This document shows positions 17,559-27,485 of a DNA stretch of 64,000 bases, piece by piece; the stretch's first letter is position 1, and each line of letters starts with the position of its first letter. The notes under the pieces are model-generated. The model was not told the origin of the DNA and searched no databases. It was given only the letters and a program-made list of their open reading frames with translations. The stretch covers positions 29,092-93,091 of the forward strand of contig DATKZM010000059.1 of assembly GCA_035527975.1 (NCBI GenBank), in the 5' to 3' direction. The position numbers and the translations under genes are program-made. The DNA is from DATKZM01 sp035527975. Its GTDB lineage: Bacteria; Pseudomonadota; Alphaproteobacteria; JAPULJ01.

Positions 17559-20471
17559 TCAGTCATGGGTCAACGCCGCATCGACCAGCGCCTTTTGCTC
17601 GCGTTGATGCCGGGCAAAGAGCCCGGTCGCCGGCGAGGCGGCTTCGGACCGCCCGACATAGATCGGCCGAGAGACTTGGTGTCCGAGCGAACCCAGCACC
17701 GCTTCGATTTTGCGGTCGACGAAGTTCCAGGCGCCCATGTTCTCCGGCTCTTCCTGACACCACACCACCGATTTTGCCGCCATGAAGCGCCCCAATTCGT
17801 CGGTCAGCGCCTCATAGGGGAACGAGTAAAGCTGCTCCAGGCGCAGGATGTAGACATCCTTGATGCCGCGCTTCTGGCGCTCCTCGTGGAGATCGTAATA
17901 GACCTTGCCCGTGCATAGGACGACGCGCTTGATCTTGTCGTCGGCCGCCACCGTGCCGTCGTCCCACAGAACCCGGTGAAACGACGTGCCCTCGGCCATA
18001 TCCCCAAGCTTGGAGACCGCGAGCTTGTGGCGCAGCAGCGACTTCGGCGTCATGATGATCAGCGGCTTGCGATACTTCCGGCGCACCTGGCGGCGCAGAA
18101 TGTGGAAGTAGCTGGCCGGCGTGGAGCAATTGGCGACCTGAATATTATCCTCGCCGCAGAGCTGCAGGAAACGCTCGGGCCGCGCGGAGGAATGCTCCGG
18201 GCCCTGGCCCTCGTAGCCATGGGGCAGCAGCATGACGAGGCCCGACAGCCGCAGCCACTTCGATTCGCCCGAGGCGATGAACTGGTCGATGATGATCTGG
18301 GCGCCGTTCACGAAGTCGCCGAACTGGGCCTCCCACATCACCAGCGCGTGCGGCTCGGCGAGCGAGTAGCCGTACTCGAAACCCAGTACCGATAGCTCGG
18401 CAAGCGGGCTGTCGATGATTTCAAGATCGGCCTGATCGGGCGCCAGATTGGCCAGCGGCGTGTATTTGGCTTCGTTTTTCTGGTCGGTCAGCACGGCATG
18501 GCGCTGCGAGAAGGTGCCGCGTTGGCAGTCCTGGCCGGAAAGCCGGATCGGGGTGCCCTCCGCCAGCAGCGAGCCGAACGCCAATGCCTCGGCGGTCGCC
18601 CAGTCGATACCGTCGCCGGCCTCGACACGCGCGCGCTTGGCCTTGAACTGACGGATGATCTTGGGGTTGGCGGTGAAGTCGTCCGGGATCGCCGTGATCT
18701 TTTCGCCGATTGATTTCAGTGTCTTGCTCGGCACCGCCGTTTCGCCGCGAATATACTCGCCGCGCTTGGCTTCCAGCCCGGTCCAGGCGCCTTCCAGCCA
18801 GTCGGCCTTGTTGGGCTTGTAGGACGACGCGGCCTCGAAGTCGGTTTCGAGTTGATCGTGAATATGAGCGACGACGCCGTCGGCTTCCTCCTTGGTGACC
18901 ACGCCCTCGGCGATGAGCTGGTCGGCGTAAATCGACCGTACCGTTGGATGCTGGGCGATCTTGGCGTACATCAAGGGCTGTGTGAACGCGGGCTCGTCGC
19001 CCTCGTTGTGGCCGAAACGGCGATAGCAGAACATGTCGATCACCGCGTCCGACTTGAATTCCTGGCGGAACTCGATGGCGATGCGCGCGGCATGCACGAC
19101 CGCCTCGGGATCGTCGCCGTTCACATGCAGGATCGGCGCCTGAATGATCTTGGCCATTTCCGAGCAATAGGGACCGGATCGCGAGAACACCGGATTGGTG
19201 GTGAAGCCGATCTGGTTGTTGACGATCACGTGGATCGTGCCGCCGGTCTGGTAGTCGGTGAGCTCGGACAGATCGAGCGTCTCGGCGACCAACCCTTGGC
19301 CGGCGAAAGCCGCATCGCCGTGCATCATCAGGCCCATCACTTTCGTACGCCCACCCTTGCCGAGCTGGGTCTGCTTGGCCCGGACCTTGCCCAGCACCAC
19401 CGGATCGACCGCTTCCAGATGCGAGGGGTTGGCGGTCAGCGACAGATGCACCGCATTGCCATCGAAGGCACGGTCCGAGGATGTACCCAGGTGGTACTTC
19501 ACATCGCCCGAGCCCTGGACGTCCTCGGGATTGGCCGAGGCGCCTTGGAACTCGGAGAAGATCGCCTGGTAGGGCTTGCTCATCGTGTTGGCCAGCACGT
19601 TGAGGCGCCCGCGATGGGGCATGCCGATGACGATCTCCTCGATACCGAGCTGGCCGCCGCGCTTGATGATCTGTTCCAGCGCCGGTATCAGCGCCTCACC
19701 GCCGTCGAGCCCGAACCGCTTGGTGCCGGTGTGCTTCTTGTCGAGGAAGTTCTCGAACGCCTCGGACGCAGTCAGGCGCTCCAGGATGGCGCGCTTGCCG
19801 GTATTGGTGAATTCAGTGTGATTGTGCTTCGACTCGATCCGTTCCTGGATCCAGGCCTTCTTGCCCGGGTCCTGGATATGCATGTACTCCACGCCGATAT
19901 TGCCGCAATAGGTCTCGCGCACCGCCGCCACGATCACGCGCAGGGGCGCAGACTCAAGACCGAGCACGTTGTCGATAAAAATCTCGCGGCCGAGGTCGGC
20001 ATCGGTGAAGCCATAGCTTTTGTAGTCGAGCTCGGGATGCGGCTCGCGCTTAGCCAACCCCAGCGGGTCGAGGTTCGCCTCCAAATGCCCGCGCACGCGG
20101 TAGGCGCGGATCATCATCAGCGCCCGGATCGAATCGGTGGTCGCCGCACGCACATCCGCGTCAGTGATCGAAGGTGCGCCGGATGCCGGCGGTATCGCCG
20201 GCGCAGCCGCGGCCGCGGCGCCATTGCTGCCGTTTCCGCCAAGGCCCCCGTTGGCGCCGCCATTGCCGATCACGCTGGTGCGGCGCGGCGCCCAGCTTGC
20301 CCCGGCATAGTCCATCAGCGCGGCCCGCGCATCGTCGCCCAGCCCGCCGAAAAACACCGACCAGCTTGCATCCACGCTGCCGGGGTCGGCGAGGAACTTG
20401 GCATAAAGCTCGGCGACGAAAGGCGCGTTTGGGCCGGACAGGAAGGAGGTCGCGTCCAGGCGATGAACCAT
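17559..20471 (-). CDS. sucA: 2-oxoglutarate dehydrogenase E1 component
   Basis: 970 aa, with the N-terminal E2-binding helix (FLSGPNAPFVAELYAKF), the 2-oxoglutarate dehydrogenase N-domain (ATTDSIRALMMIRAYRVRG), the thiamine diphosphate region (GDAAFAGQGLVAETLDL) and the C-terminal E1 domain with SSARPERFLQL and MTPKSLLRHK. It decarboxylates 2-oxoglutarate in the TCA cycle. A Gly, Asn and Ala rich stretch at about 70-95 is a low-complexity linker. It lies in the order mdh, sucC, sucD, sucA, sucB, all on the minus strand. Confidence 0.97.
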   Translation of the reverse strand: MVHRLDATSFLSGPNAPFVAELYAKFLADPGSVDASWSVFFGGLGDDARAALMDYAGASWAPRRTSVIGNGGANGGLGGNGSNGAAAAAAPAIPPASGAPSITDADVRAATTDSIRALMMIRAYRVRGHLEANLDPLGLAKREPHPELDYKSYGFTDADLGREIFIDNVLGLESAPLRVIVAAVRETYCGNIGVEYMHIQDPGKKAWIQERIESKHNHTEFTNTGKRAILERLTASEAFENFLDKKHTGTKRFGLDGGEALIPALEQIIKRGGQLGIEEIVIGMPHRGRLNVLANTMSKPYQAIFSEFQGASANPEDVQGSGDVKYHLGTSSDRAFDGNAVHLSLTANPSHLEAVDPVVLGKVRAKQTQLGKGGRTKVMGLMMHGDAAFAGQGLVAETLDLSELTDYQTGGTIHVIVNNQIGFTTNPVFSRSGPYCSEMAKIIQAPILHVNGDDPEAVVHAARIAIEFRQEFKSDAVIDMFCYRRFGHNEGDEPAFTQPLMYAKIAQHPTVRSIYADQLIAEGVVTKEEADGVVAHIHDQLETDFEAASSYKPNKADWLEGAWTGLEAKRGEYIRGETAVPSKTLKSIGEKITAIPDDFTANPKIIRQFKAKRARVEAGDGIDWATAEALAFGSLLAEGTPIRLSGQDCQRGTFSQRHAVLTDQKNEAKYTPLANLAPDQADLEIIDSPLAELSVLGFEYGYSLAEPHALVMWEAQFGDFVNGAQIIIDQFIASGESKWLRLSGLVMLLPHGYEGQGPEHSSARPERFLQLCGEDNIQVANCSTPASYFHILRRQVRRKYRKPLIIMTPKSLLRHKLAVSKLGDMAEGTSFHRVLWDDGTVAADDKIKRVVLCTGKVYYDLHEERQKRGIKDVYILRLEQLYSFPYEALTDELGRFMAAKSVVWCQEEPENMGAWNFVDRKIEAVLGSLGHQVSRPIYVGRSEAASPATGLFARHQREQKALVDAALTHD

Positions 20472-20578
20472 GAGGCAGACTCGTTTATTGACGCGCGACG
20501 AGATACCCGCCGCAGCCGGTTCCAGATTGAGGTGTCCAGTACGGTATCTAAGCGCTCAAACGCCTAGCACAATCATGG

Positions 20579-21454
20579 TTAATGCTTAATGACTTTCAGC
20601 ATCGTCTGGCCCAGCGACGCAGGCGAATCGGAGACCGCGATGCCGGCGCTTTTCATGGCCTCGATCTTGGACTCCGCCGTGCCCTGGCCACCGGAAATAA
20701 TCGCGCCCGCATGACCCATGCGGCGGCCCGGCGGGGCGGTCACGCCCGCTATGAAGCCGACAATCGGCTTCTTGGTCTTAGACTTCTTGATGAACTCGGC
20801 GGCCTCTTCCTCGGCGGTGCCGCCGATCTCACCGATCATGACGATGCCTTGGGTCGCCTCGTCGCCAAGAAAGAGATCGAGACAGTCGATGAAATTGGTG
20901 CCGTTGACCGGATCGCCGCCGATACCGATGCACGTCGTCTGGCCCAGACCGGCTGCCGTCGTCTGGGCCACCGCCTCGTAAGTCAGCGTGCCCGAGCGCG
21001 AGACGATGCCGATGGCGCCGCGTTTGTGGATGTGCCCGGGCATGATGCCGATCTTGCAGGCCTCTGGCGTGATGACCCCGGGACAGTTGGGGCCGACCAG
21101 CCGCGTTTTGCCACCATCGAGCGCGCGTTTCACGCCCACCATGTCGAGCACCGGAATACCCTCGGTGATGCAGACGACCAGCGCGACGCCCGCATCGATC
21201 GCCTCCAGGATGGCATCGGCGGCGAACGGCGGCGGCACATAGATCACGCTTGCGCTCGCGCCGGTCTTGTCCACCGCCTCGGCAACCGTGTCGAAGACCG
21301 GCAGATCGAGATGGATGGCGCCGCCTTTGCCGGGCGTCACGCCGCCGACCATCTTGGTGCCGTAGGCGATTGCCTGCTCGGAATGGAACGTGCCTTGCGA
21401 GCCGGTGAAGCCCTGGCAGATGACTTTGGTATTCTCGTCGACCAGGACCGCCAT
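20579..21454 (-). CDS. sucD: Succinate-CoA ligase alpha subunit
   Basis: 291 aa. The CoA-binding N-terminus (VICQGFTGSQGTFHSEQA), VGPNCPGVITP and the phospho-His segment GRRMGHAGAIISGG are present. It makes succinyl-CoA hydrolysis yield ATP or GTP together with SucC. The ATG at 21454 shares one base with the sucC stop (TGATG), a common coupling in this operon; a GTG one codon upstream is also possible. A 107-base gap follows before sucA. Confidence 0.96.
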   Translation of the reverse strand: MAVLVDENTKVICQGFTGSQGTFHSEQAIAYGTKMVGGVTPGKGGAIHLDLPVFDTVAEAVDKTGASASVIYVPPPFAADAILEAIDAGVALVVCITEGIPVLDMVGVKRALDGGKTRLVGPNCPGVITPEACKIGIMPGHIHKRGAIGIVSRSGTLTYEAVAQTTAAGLGQTTCIGIGGDPVNGTNFIDCLDLFLGDEATQGIVMIGEIGGTAEEEAAEFIKKSKTKKPIVGFIAGVTAPPGRRMGHAGAIISGGQGTAESKIEAMKSAGIAVSDSPASLGQTMLKVIKH

Positions 21455-22650
21455 CACGCCGCCTCCTTCACGGCTTTGACAATTTTTTCCGCGGCATCCC
21501 CCAGATCGTCGCCGGAGACGATCGGCAGCCCCGATTCGGCGAGGATCTTCTTGCCAAGCTCGACATTGGTGCCTTCCAGGCGCACCACCAGGGGCACGTG
21601 CAGGCTGACCTCGCGCGCCGCCGCGACCACGCCTTCGGCGATCACATCGCAGCGCATGATGCCACCGAAGATGTTGACCAGGATGCCCTCGACGTTGGGA
21701 TCGGAGAGGATGATCTTGAATGCCGTGGTCACGCGTTCCTTGGTGGCGCCGCCGCCGACATCGAGGAAGTTGGCCGGATCGCCGCCATAGAGCTTGATGA
21801 TGTCCATCGTCGCCATGGCGAGGCCCGCGCCGTTGACCATGCAGCCGATCGAGCCGTCGAGCTTGATATAGTTGAGCTCGTGCTTTGCCGCTTCGGTCTC
21901 GGACGGGTCTTCCTCGTCCTCGTCGCGCAGCTCGGCGAGGTTCTCGTGGCGGTAAAGCGCGTTGTCGTCGAAGTTCATCTTGGCATCGAGCGCCAACACC
22001 TCGCCTGCACCGGTGACGACCAGCGGGTTGATTTCGACCATGCTCGCGTCGAGCCCGATGAACGCCTTGTACATGGCGGCAAGGAACTTGATGCAGGATT
22101 TGACCTGATCGCCCTCCAGCCCGAGGCCGTAGGCGATGCGCCGCGCATAAAATCCCTGCATGCCGACCGCCGGGTCGATCGCCACCTTGACGATCTTTTC
22201 CGGATGCTTGGCGGCAACCTCCTCGATCTCCATGCCGCCTTCGGTCGAGGCCATGATGGTGACGCGCGAACTTCCCCGGTCGACCAGCAGCGAGAGGTAC
22301 AGCTCGCGGGCGATGTCGCAGCCATCCTCGACATAGATGCGCTTGACTTCCTTGCCCGCCGGGCCGGTCTGCTTGGTCACCAGCACATGGCCGAGCATGG
22401 CCTGCGCGCTCTCCTTCACATCGGCCAATGATTTGACCACCCGAACACCGCCCTTGCCGCCCGGATCGTCCTTGAAGCGCCCCGCGCCGCGCCCCCCGGC
22501 ATGGATCTGAGACTTCACCACCCAGACCGGTCCGCCCAGCTCCTTGGCCACCTTCCCGGCCTCCGCCGGCGTGTAGGCGACCCCGCCCCTGGGCACGGCA
22601 ACGCCGTACGAGCGCAGCAGCTCCTTGGCCTGGTATTCATGGATGTTCAT
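21454..22650 (-). CDS. sucC: Succinate-CoA ligase beta subunit
   Basis: 398 aa, the normal length. MNIHEYQAKELLR opens an ATP-grasp domain. The KSQIHAGGRGAGRFK loop, the metal-binding VEINPLVVTG and the interface motif NIFGGIMRCDVIAEG are all present. It forms the catalytic heterodimer with SucD. It starts 51 bases after the mdh stop on the same strand, consistent with a single mdh-sucCDAB transcript. Confidence 0.96.
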   Translation of the reverse strand: MNIHEYQAKELLRSYGVAVPRGGVAYTPAEAGKVAKELGGPVWVVKSQIHAGGRGAGRFKDDPGGKGGVRVVKSLADVKESAQAMLGHVLVTKQTGPAGKEVKRIYVEDGCDIARELYLSLLVDRGSSRVTIMASTEGGMEIEEVAAKHPEKIVKVAIDPAVGMQGFYARRIAYGLGLEGDQVKSCIKFLAAMYKAFIGLDASMVEINPLVVTGAGEVLALDAKMNFDDNALYRHENLAELRDEDEEDPSETEAAKHELNYIKLDGSIGCMVNGAGLAMATMDIIKLYGGDPANFLDVGGGATKERVTTAFKIILSDPNVEGILVNIFGGIMRCDVIAEGVVAAAREVSLHVPLVVRLEGTNVELGKKILAESGLPIVSGDDLGDAAEKIVKAVKEAA

Positions 22651-22701
22651 GCAGCGAATTCCCGGAATGGCGGATAAGGCGGCGCCCGCTCAGATCATGG
22701 C

Positions 22702-23652
22702 TCAGATCATGCCCTTGGCGGCGTCGACGAGGCCCTTCACGGCCGCGACCGAAGCATCGAACTGCTGCTTTTCATCCGGCTCGAGCTCGATCTCGACGAT
22801 GCGCTCGACCCCGCCCGCACCGAGCACGACAGGCACGCCGACATACATGTCCTTGACCCCGAACTGGCCGTCGAGCCAGGCGGCGCACGGCATCACGCGC
22901 TTCTTGTCCCGCAGGAATGCTTCCGCCATCGCGATGCCCGCGGAGGCCGGCGCGTAGAACGCCGAGCCGGTCTTCAAGAGCCCGACGATCTCAGCGCCGC
23001 CGTCGCGGGTGCGCTGGATGATCTCTTCGAGTTTGGCTTGCGTGGTCCAGCCCATCTTCACCAGATCAGGCAGCGGAATGCCGGCAACCGTCGAGTAGCG
23101 CGGCAGCGGCACCATCGTATCGCCATGTCCGCCGAGCACGAAGGCGGTCACGTCCTCGACCGAAACACCGAATTCCTCAGCCAGGAAGTAGCTGAACCGC
23201 GCGCTGTCGAGCACGCCGGCCATACCGACCACCATGTGATGGGGCAAGCCGGTCACCTCGCGCAGCACCCAGACCATGGCGTCAAGCGGGTTGGTGATGC
23301 AGATCACGAAGGCGCCCGGCGCGTGCTTGACGATGCCCTCGCCCACGGCCTTCATGACCTTGGTGTTGATGCCGATGAGATCGTCGCGGCTCATGCCGGG
23401 TTTACGCGGCACGCCCGCGGTCACGATGATTACATCAGCGCCTTCGATCGCCGAATAGTCGCTGGCGCCAAGGAATTTGGCATCAAAGCCTTCGACCGGA
23501 GTGGCCTCGGCGATATCGAGTGCCTTGCCTTGCGGAACGCCGTCGACGATGTCGAACAGCACGACGTCGCCGAGTTCTTTCAATCCGGCGAGCATCGCCA
23601 GCGTGCCGCCGATCTGGCCGGCGCCGATGAGCGCGATTTTGTTCCTTGCCAT
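22702..23652 (-). CDS. mdh: Malate dehydrogenase
   Basis: 316 aa. GAGQIGGTLAML is the NAD-binding loop. VTAGVPRKPGMSRDDL is the substrate-binding loop with its arginines. GGHGDTMVPLPRYSTVAG holds the catalytic His. The type is the lactate-dehydrogenase-like malate dehydrogenase of alphaproteobacteria. GGGGGAG lies five bases before the ATG at 23652. The frame extends upstream but those residues lack family similarity. It heads the TCA operon. The 259-base divergent gap upstream should hold its promoter. Confidence 0.96.
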   Translation of the reverse strand: MARNKIALIGAGQIGGTLAMLAGLKELGDVVLFDIVDGVPQGKALDIAEATPVEGFDAKFLGASDYSAIEGADVIIVTAGVPRKPGMSRDDLIGINTKVMKAVGEGIVKHAPGAFVICITNPLDAMVWVLREVTGLPHHMVVGMAGVLDSARFSYFLAEEFGVSVEDVTAFVLGGHGDTMVPLPRYSTVAGIPLPDLVKMGWTTQAKLEEIIQRTRDGGAEIVGLLKTGSAFYAPASAGIAMAEAFLRDKKRVMPCAAWLDGQFGVKDMYVGVPVVLGAGGVERIVEIELEPDEKQQFDASVAAVKGLVDAAKGMI

Positions 23653-23911
23653 TGATCTCCCCCGAGAGGCGCGGGGCGCCGAAAGGCTTGCGAATTCCCG
23701 CGTATTCACGGCCGGCATCCCGTGCCGACCGCGTCGCGCGTACCTAGCGCGATTTGGGGGGAGGAGCAAGGGGTGGGGGTTGGAGCAATACCGGGGATAA
23801 GGTGATGTGACGAACCGCGATCATTGCGGATGTCCAGCGATTGCATGCGGTCGCGCCGCCGCTTAAGCTTCCGGCCCACGAAACCTCCCAGCACAATCGA
23901 AGCACGCCCCC

Positions 23912-24550
23912 ATGTTCTACCGCCCCCAGGACGGCCACGGACTGCCGCACAATCCGTTCAACGCGATCGTGGCGCCGCGGCCGATCGGCTGGATCTCTTC
24001 GCTGGCGGCCGACGGCACCGTGAACCTCGCGCCCTATTCCTTTTTCAATGCGGTCTCCTATTCGCCGCCGCAGGTGATCTTCTCCGGCGGGCCCGGTGCG
24101 GGCAAAAAAAAGGACGCCGCGCCGCGCAAGGACAGCGTCGCCAATGTCGAGGCGACCGGCGAGTTCGTCGCCAACATCGCCACCTGGGAGCTGCGCGAGG
24201 CGATGAACAGGAGCTCGATCGAGAGCCCGCCCGACCATGACGAGTTCGAATACGCCGGGCTCACCAAAGCGCCCTCCGAGCTCGTCAAGCCGCCGCGCGT
24301 CAAGGAAAGCCCGATCCACCTCGAATGCAAATACCTGCAGAGCGTGCGCCTGAAAGAACTGCCCGACTACCATCCCAACATCATGGTGGTCGCCGAGGTG
24401 ATCGGCATCCATATCGACGAGGCGGTGCTGACCGACGGCCTGATCGATCCGCGCAAGCTGAAGGCGATCGCCCGGCTCGGCTATATGGATTACGCGTTGG
24501 TCGACGACTTCTTCACGATGCGCCGCCCACGCTGGCCCGAAGACGCCTGA
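23912..24550 (+). CDS. Flavin reductase family protein (FMN-binding)
   Basis: 212 aa. NPFNAIVAPRPIGWISS, GTVNLAPYSFFNAVS and the PPQVIFSG strand are characteristic of the flavin-reductase-like split-barrel domain that binds FMN. Members reduce flavin for a partner monooxygenase or are stand-alone NAD(P)H oxidoreductases; no obvious partner lies beside it. It is divergent from mdh and converges with the class II aldolase gene. Confidence 0.85.
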   Translation: MFYRPQDGHGLPHNPFNAIVAPRPIGWISSLAADGTVNLAPYSFFNAVSYSPPQVIFSGGPGAGKKKDAAPRKDSVANVEATGEFVANIATWELREAMNRSSIESPPDHDEFEYAGLTKAPSELVKPPRVKESPIHLECKYLQSVRLKELPDYHPNIMVVAEVIGIHIDEAVLTDGLIDPRKLKAIARLGYMDYALVDDFFTMRRPRWPEDA

Positions 24551-24630
24551 GCGCCCGGCCCGCTTCCTGCAGACAGACGTGCATTTGCATCAGGTGGCGG
24601 GTTATACCAAATCTCAGTGATATTAGTCCT

Positions 24631-25422
24631 TCAGCTCCGCCAGCTGGGGTCCTTGCGGTCGAGCATGCGCAGCAGCGCGGGCCATTCGCGGGTGTTGCCC
24701 TTGCCGTCGCCGATCCCGGCCTGCCCACCGTTGAACTGCTCGGCCGTATGATCGCGCACCGCCTTTGACGGCATGTTGATTTCGCGCCCGGTCGCCATCA
24801 CGTCGATCTGGTTGCGGCAGGCAAATTCCAGGTAATAGATCGCCCGGAACGTCTCGGAGACCGTACGTCCGCAGGCCAGCAGCCCGTGATTTCGCAGGAT
24901 CATGATGTTGTGCGCGCCCATATCGGCAAGAAGACGCGCCTGCTCGTCCTCGTCGACCGCGATCCCCTCATAGTCGTGATAGGCGACGCGGCCCTCAAAC
25001 AGCATCCCGGTCTGCTCCATCGGCAGCAGCCCCTCCTTGAGGCACGACACCGCCACGCCGGCGCGGCTATGGGTGTGCAGCACGCAATGCACGTCGTCGC
25101 GCGCGCTGTGGATGCAGGAATGGATGACGTAGCCGGCCGGATTGATCTCGCGCGTGCCCGCCGTGCCGTCGACGATATTCCCCGCCAGATCCACCTTCAC
25201 CAGGTTGGACGCAGTGATCTCGTCATACATCAGGCCGTATTCGTTGATCAGGAAATGCTTGTCCGGCCCCGGCACCTTGGCGGTGATGTGATTGTAGACG
25301 AGCTGGGTCATGCCGTAGTGCTCGACCAGCCGGTAGCACGCCGCCAGGTCGAGGCGCAGCGCCCATTCGGTGTCGCTGATGTGATCGGGCTTGCGGCTGG
25401 TTTCTTTGACGACGATGTTCAT
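24631..25422 (-). CDS. Class II aldolase/adducin family protein
   Basis: 263 aa from the ATG at 25422, which has GGGAGG eight bases upstream. YNHITAKVPG, the metal-ligand pair in HTHSRAGVAV and the RNHGLLACG loop match the aldolase II/adducin fold, with the zinc-binding histidines visible. Such enzymes cleave or decarboxylate sugar phosphates, but stand-alone members of this length are often of unknown substrate. The zapE stop-to-start spacing (55 bases on the same strand) suggests possible co-transcription. Confidence 0.85.
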   Translation of the reverse strand: MNIVVKETSRKPDHISDTEWALRLDLAACYRLVEHYGMTQLVYNHITAKVPGPDKHFLINEYGLMYDEITASNLVKVDLAGNIVDGTAGTREINPAGYVIHSCIHSARDDVHCVLHTHSRAGVAVSCLKEGLLPMEQTGMLFEGRVAYHDYEGIAVDEDEQARLLADMGAHNIMILRNHGLLACGRTVSETFRAIYYLEFACRNQIDVMATGREINMPSKAVRDHTAEQFNGGQAGIGDGKGNTREWPALLRMLDRKDPSWRS

Positions 25423-25477
25423 GGCCGGCCTCCCTTGGCTTTCTGGACCAAAGTCTACCAGACAACATGCTGTCCCG

Positions 25478-26581
25478 TCATGCCGCCAGGTAATCGGCGC
25501 TCTGCATCTCAAAGAGCCGCGAGGCGGTGCGCTCGAATTCCTTTGCGTGGCTGCCTTTGATGTAAAGCTCGTCCGGCGCCGCGGCGGCCGAGCAGATGAG
25601 CCGCACCTTGGCCTCGTAGAGCGCGTCGATCAGCGTGGCAAAGCGCCGCGCCTCGTTGCGCTGCTCGGGGGTGAGCTTGGGAATACCGTCGAGCAGCACG
25701 GTGTGAAAATGCTTGGCGATGGCGATGTAGTCGGCCGCGCCCAGGGGCTTCTCGCAAAGATCGGCGAAGGCGAAGCGGGCAACACCGCGCGCGGCCTGGG
25801 GCACGGGCACCCTGCGGCCCTGCACGTCCAGTTCTGCCTGCGGGCCCGCCTCCAGATCGGTCAGATCGCGAAAGGCCCGGTCGAGCGCCGCCGTCGCCTG
25901 GGCACCCAGCGGGGCATGATAGACCGGCCGGCCGGCGATCCGTTCCAGGCGGTAGTCGGTGCCGCCGTCGAGCACCAGCAGATCGAGCTTTTCCTTGATC
26001 AGCGCAATGAAAGGCTCAAAACGGTCGCGCTGGAGGCCGCCGGCATAGAGCGCGTCGGGCGCATCGTTCGAGGTCGCGACGACCACCAGCCCCGCCGCAA
26101 ACAACGCTTCGAAGAGCCGCCCCAGGATCATCGCATCGGCGATGTTGGTGACCTGGAACTCATCGAAACAGAGCAGCCAGGTCTCCTCCGCGATCCCTCG
26201 GGCAAGCGGCGCAATGAGATCGGCCTCGCGCGGCTTGCCCTTGGCGTCTTCACGGATTTTGTGCAGCCGCGCATGGACGTCGAGCATGAACTCGTGGAAA
26301 TGCGCCCGGCGTTTCTTTTCCAGCGGCGCCGTCTGGAAAAAGAGATCCATCAGCATCGACTTGCCGCGACCGACCGGCCCGCAGATGTACAGCCCCAGCG
26401 GCGGCTCGGCGCGCCTGGCCAGGCCGAAACGCTCGGCCCAGCCGCCGGCCGAGGGCTCGTAGTCCCTAAGCGCGTTGTGCAGGCTTTGCAGTTTCTCCGC
26501 CGCCAGTTCCTGGGCGGGATCGCCCATGATGGTCTGCGCGCGGCAAAGAGCGCGATAGGCGGCAAGGGGTCCGTCGGTCAT
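25478..26581 (-). CDS. zapE: Cell division protein ZapE (AFG1-like ATPase)
   Basis: 367 aa from the ATG at 26581, close to the usual 375. Walker A is GPVGRGKSML, Walker B is LLCFDEFQVTNIADAMIL and an arginine-finger region lies in VVVATSNDAPDALY. AFG1/ZapE proteins are membrane-associated AAA ATPases linked to FtsZ-ring constriction and protein quality control. The frame is open much further upstream, but that part opposes the cytochrome b561 gene and lacks family residues. No strong ribosome site is seen before the chosen ATG. Confidence 0.92.
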   Translation of the reverse strand: MTDGPLAAYRALCRAQTIMGDPAQELAAEKLQSLHNALRDYEPSAGGWAERFGLARRAEPPLGLYICGPVGRGKSMLMDLFFQTAPLEKKRRAHFHEFMLDVHARLHKIREDAKGKPREADLIAPLARGIAEETWLLCFDEFQVTNIADAMILGRLFEALFAAGLVVVATSNDAPDALYAGGLQRDRFEPFIALIKEKLDLLVLDGGTDYRLERIAGRPVYHAPLGAQATAALDRAFRDLTDLEAGPQAELDVQGRRVPVPQAARGVARFAFADLCEKPLGAADYIAIAKHFHTVLLDGIPKLTPEQRNEARRFATLIDALYEAKVRLICSAAAAPDELYIKGSHAKEFERTASRLFEMQSADYLAA

Positions 26582-26794
26582 GCGAGAGAGAGTGGCGCGC
26601 TCGTCCTTAAAGAAGCGCCAAGAGATACCCGGTTCCGGCCCTGCGTCAACGACCGGCGGTGTCTTTCTTCGCACCCACGAGGCGATGGTTGCGCTGGACA
26701 ACACGCCGCAGCTGACAGCGCCGCCGCCGAACGCCATCTGATAGACACCCTCATCGGCCCTCTTGAATGCGCGACATATGGGAAGGCCGAACGC

Positions 26795-27463
26795 ATGACC
26801 GAGACTAAGACCCAAGACGTCATACCCGCGGCACCGACCTGGATCCGCGTGTGGGATCCGTTCGTGCGCCTGTTCCACTGGAGCCTGGTGGTCGCTTACT
26901 TCGTCGCCTACTTCACCGAGGACGACGCCATGACCGTCCATGTCTGGGCGGGCTACGTGGTCGGGGCGCTGGTCCTGCTGCGCGTTGGCTGGGGCTTCAT
27001 TGGCACCCGGCATGCCCGCTTCAGCGACTTCGCCTACGGGCCCCGCGCGGCGCTGCGCTACCTCGTCGCGCTTCTCACCTTCCGCGCCGAACGCCATCTC
27101 GGCCACAGCCCGGCCGGCGCGTTCATGGTCTATGCCCTGCTCGTGAGCCTGTTATTGGCGGTCGCAACCGGCCTGCTGGCTTACGGCGCGGAGCGCAAAG
27201 GGCCGCTCGCGCCGCTCTTCGCGGGAAATGCCGCGCCTATCGTGCTGGCGATCCCCTCCGCCCGCGCCGACGAGAATGACGACGACAACAAACGATCCGG
27301 CCAGCGCAGGCGCAAGGATGAGTTCTGGGAGGAAGTCCACGAGGTCTTCGCCAACTTCACCCTGTTCTTGATCTTCCTGCATATCGGCGGCGTCGTGTTG
27401 GCGAGCCTGATCCACCGCGAGAACCTGCCGCGCGCCATGATCACCGGTCGCAAACGGCCCTGA
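26795..27463 (+). CDS. Cytochrome b561-type diheme membrane protein
   Basis: 222 aa with about four to five membrane spans. WDPFVRLFHWSLV with His28 and TVHVWAGYVVGALV with His49 are typical heme-ligand positions of the cytochrome b561 / hydrogenase b-subunit family (PF01292). Further His residues lie in the ERHLGHSPAG region and in FLHIGGVVLASLIHR near the end. An acidic-basic loop at about 160-180 is unusual and possibly periplasmic. GGAAGG lies eight bases before the ATG. It passes electrons across the inner membrane; the partner is unknown. Confidence 0.88.
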   Translation: MTETKTQDVIPAAPTWIRVWDPFVRLFHWSLVVAYFVAYFTEDDAMTVHVWAGYVVGALVLLRVGWGFIGTRHARFSDFAYGPRAALRYLVALLTFRAERHLGHSPAGAFMVYALLVSLLLAVATGLLAYGAERKGPLAPLFAGNAAPIVLAIPSARADENDDDNKRSGQRRRKDEFWEEVHEVFANFTLFLIFLHIGGVVLASLIHRENLPRAMITGRKRP

Positions 27464-27485
27464 TGTCGATGCGGGCGAAGCCTCG

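Noticed and set aside
18852..20567. 571-codon plus-strand frame across sucA
   Set aside because: Antisense to the well-supported E1 gene; the translation is an Arg, His, Gly, Asp-rich shadow with no recognisable domain.
25391..26794. Upstream extension of the cytochrome b561 frame (about 460 codons)
   Set aside because: It overlaps zapE and the class II aldolase gene on the other strand. The cytochrome motifs all lie after the ATG at 26795, which has its own ribosome site.
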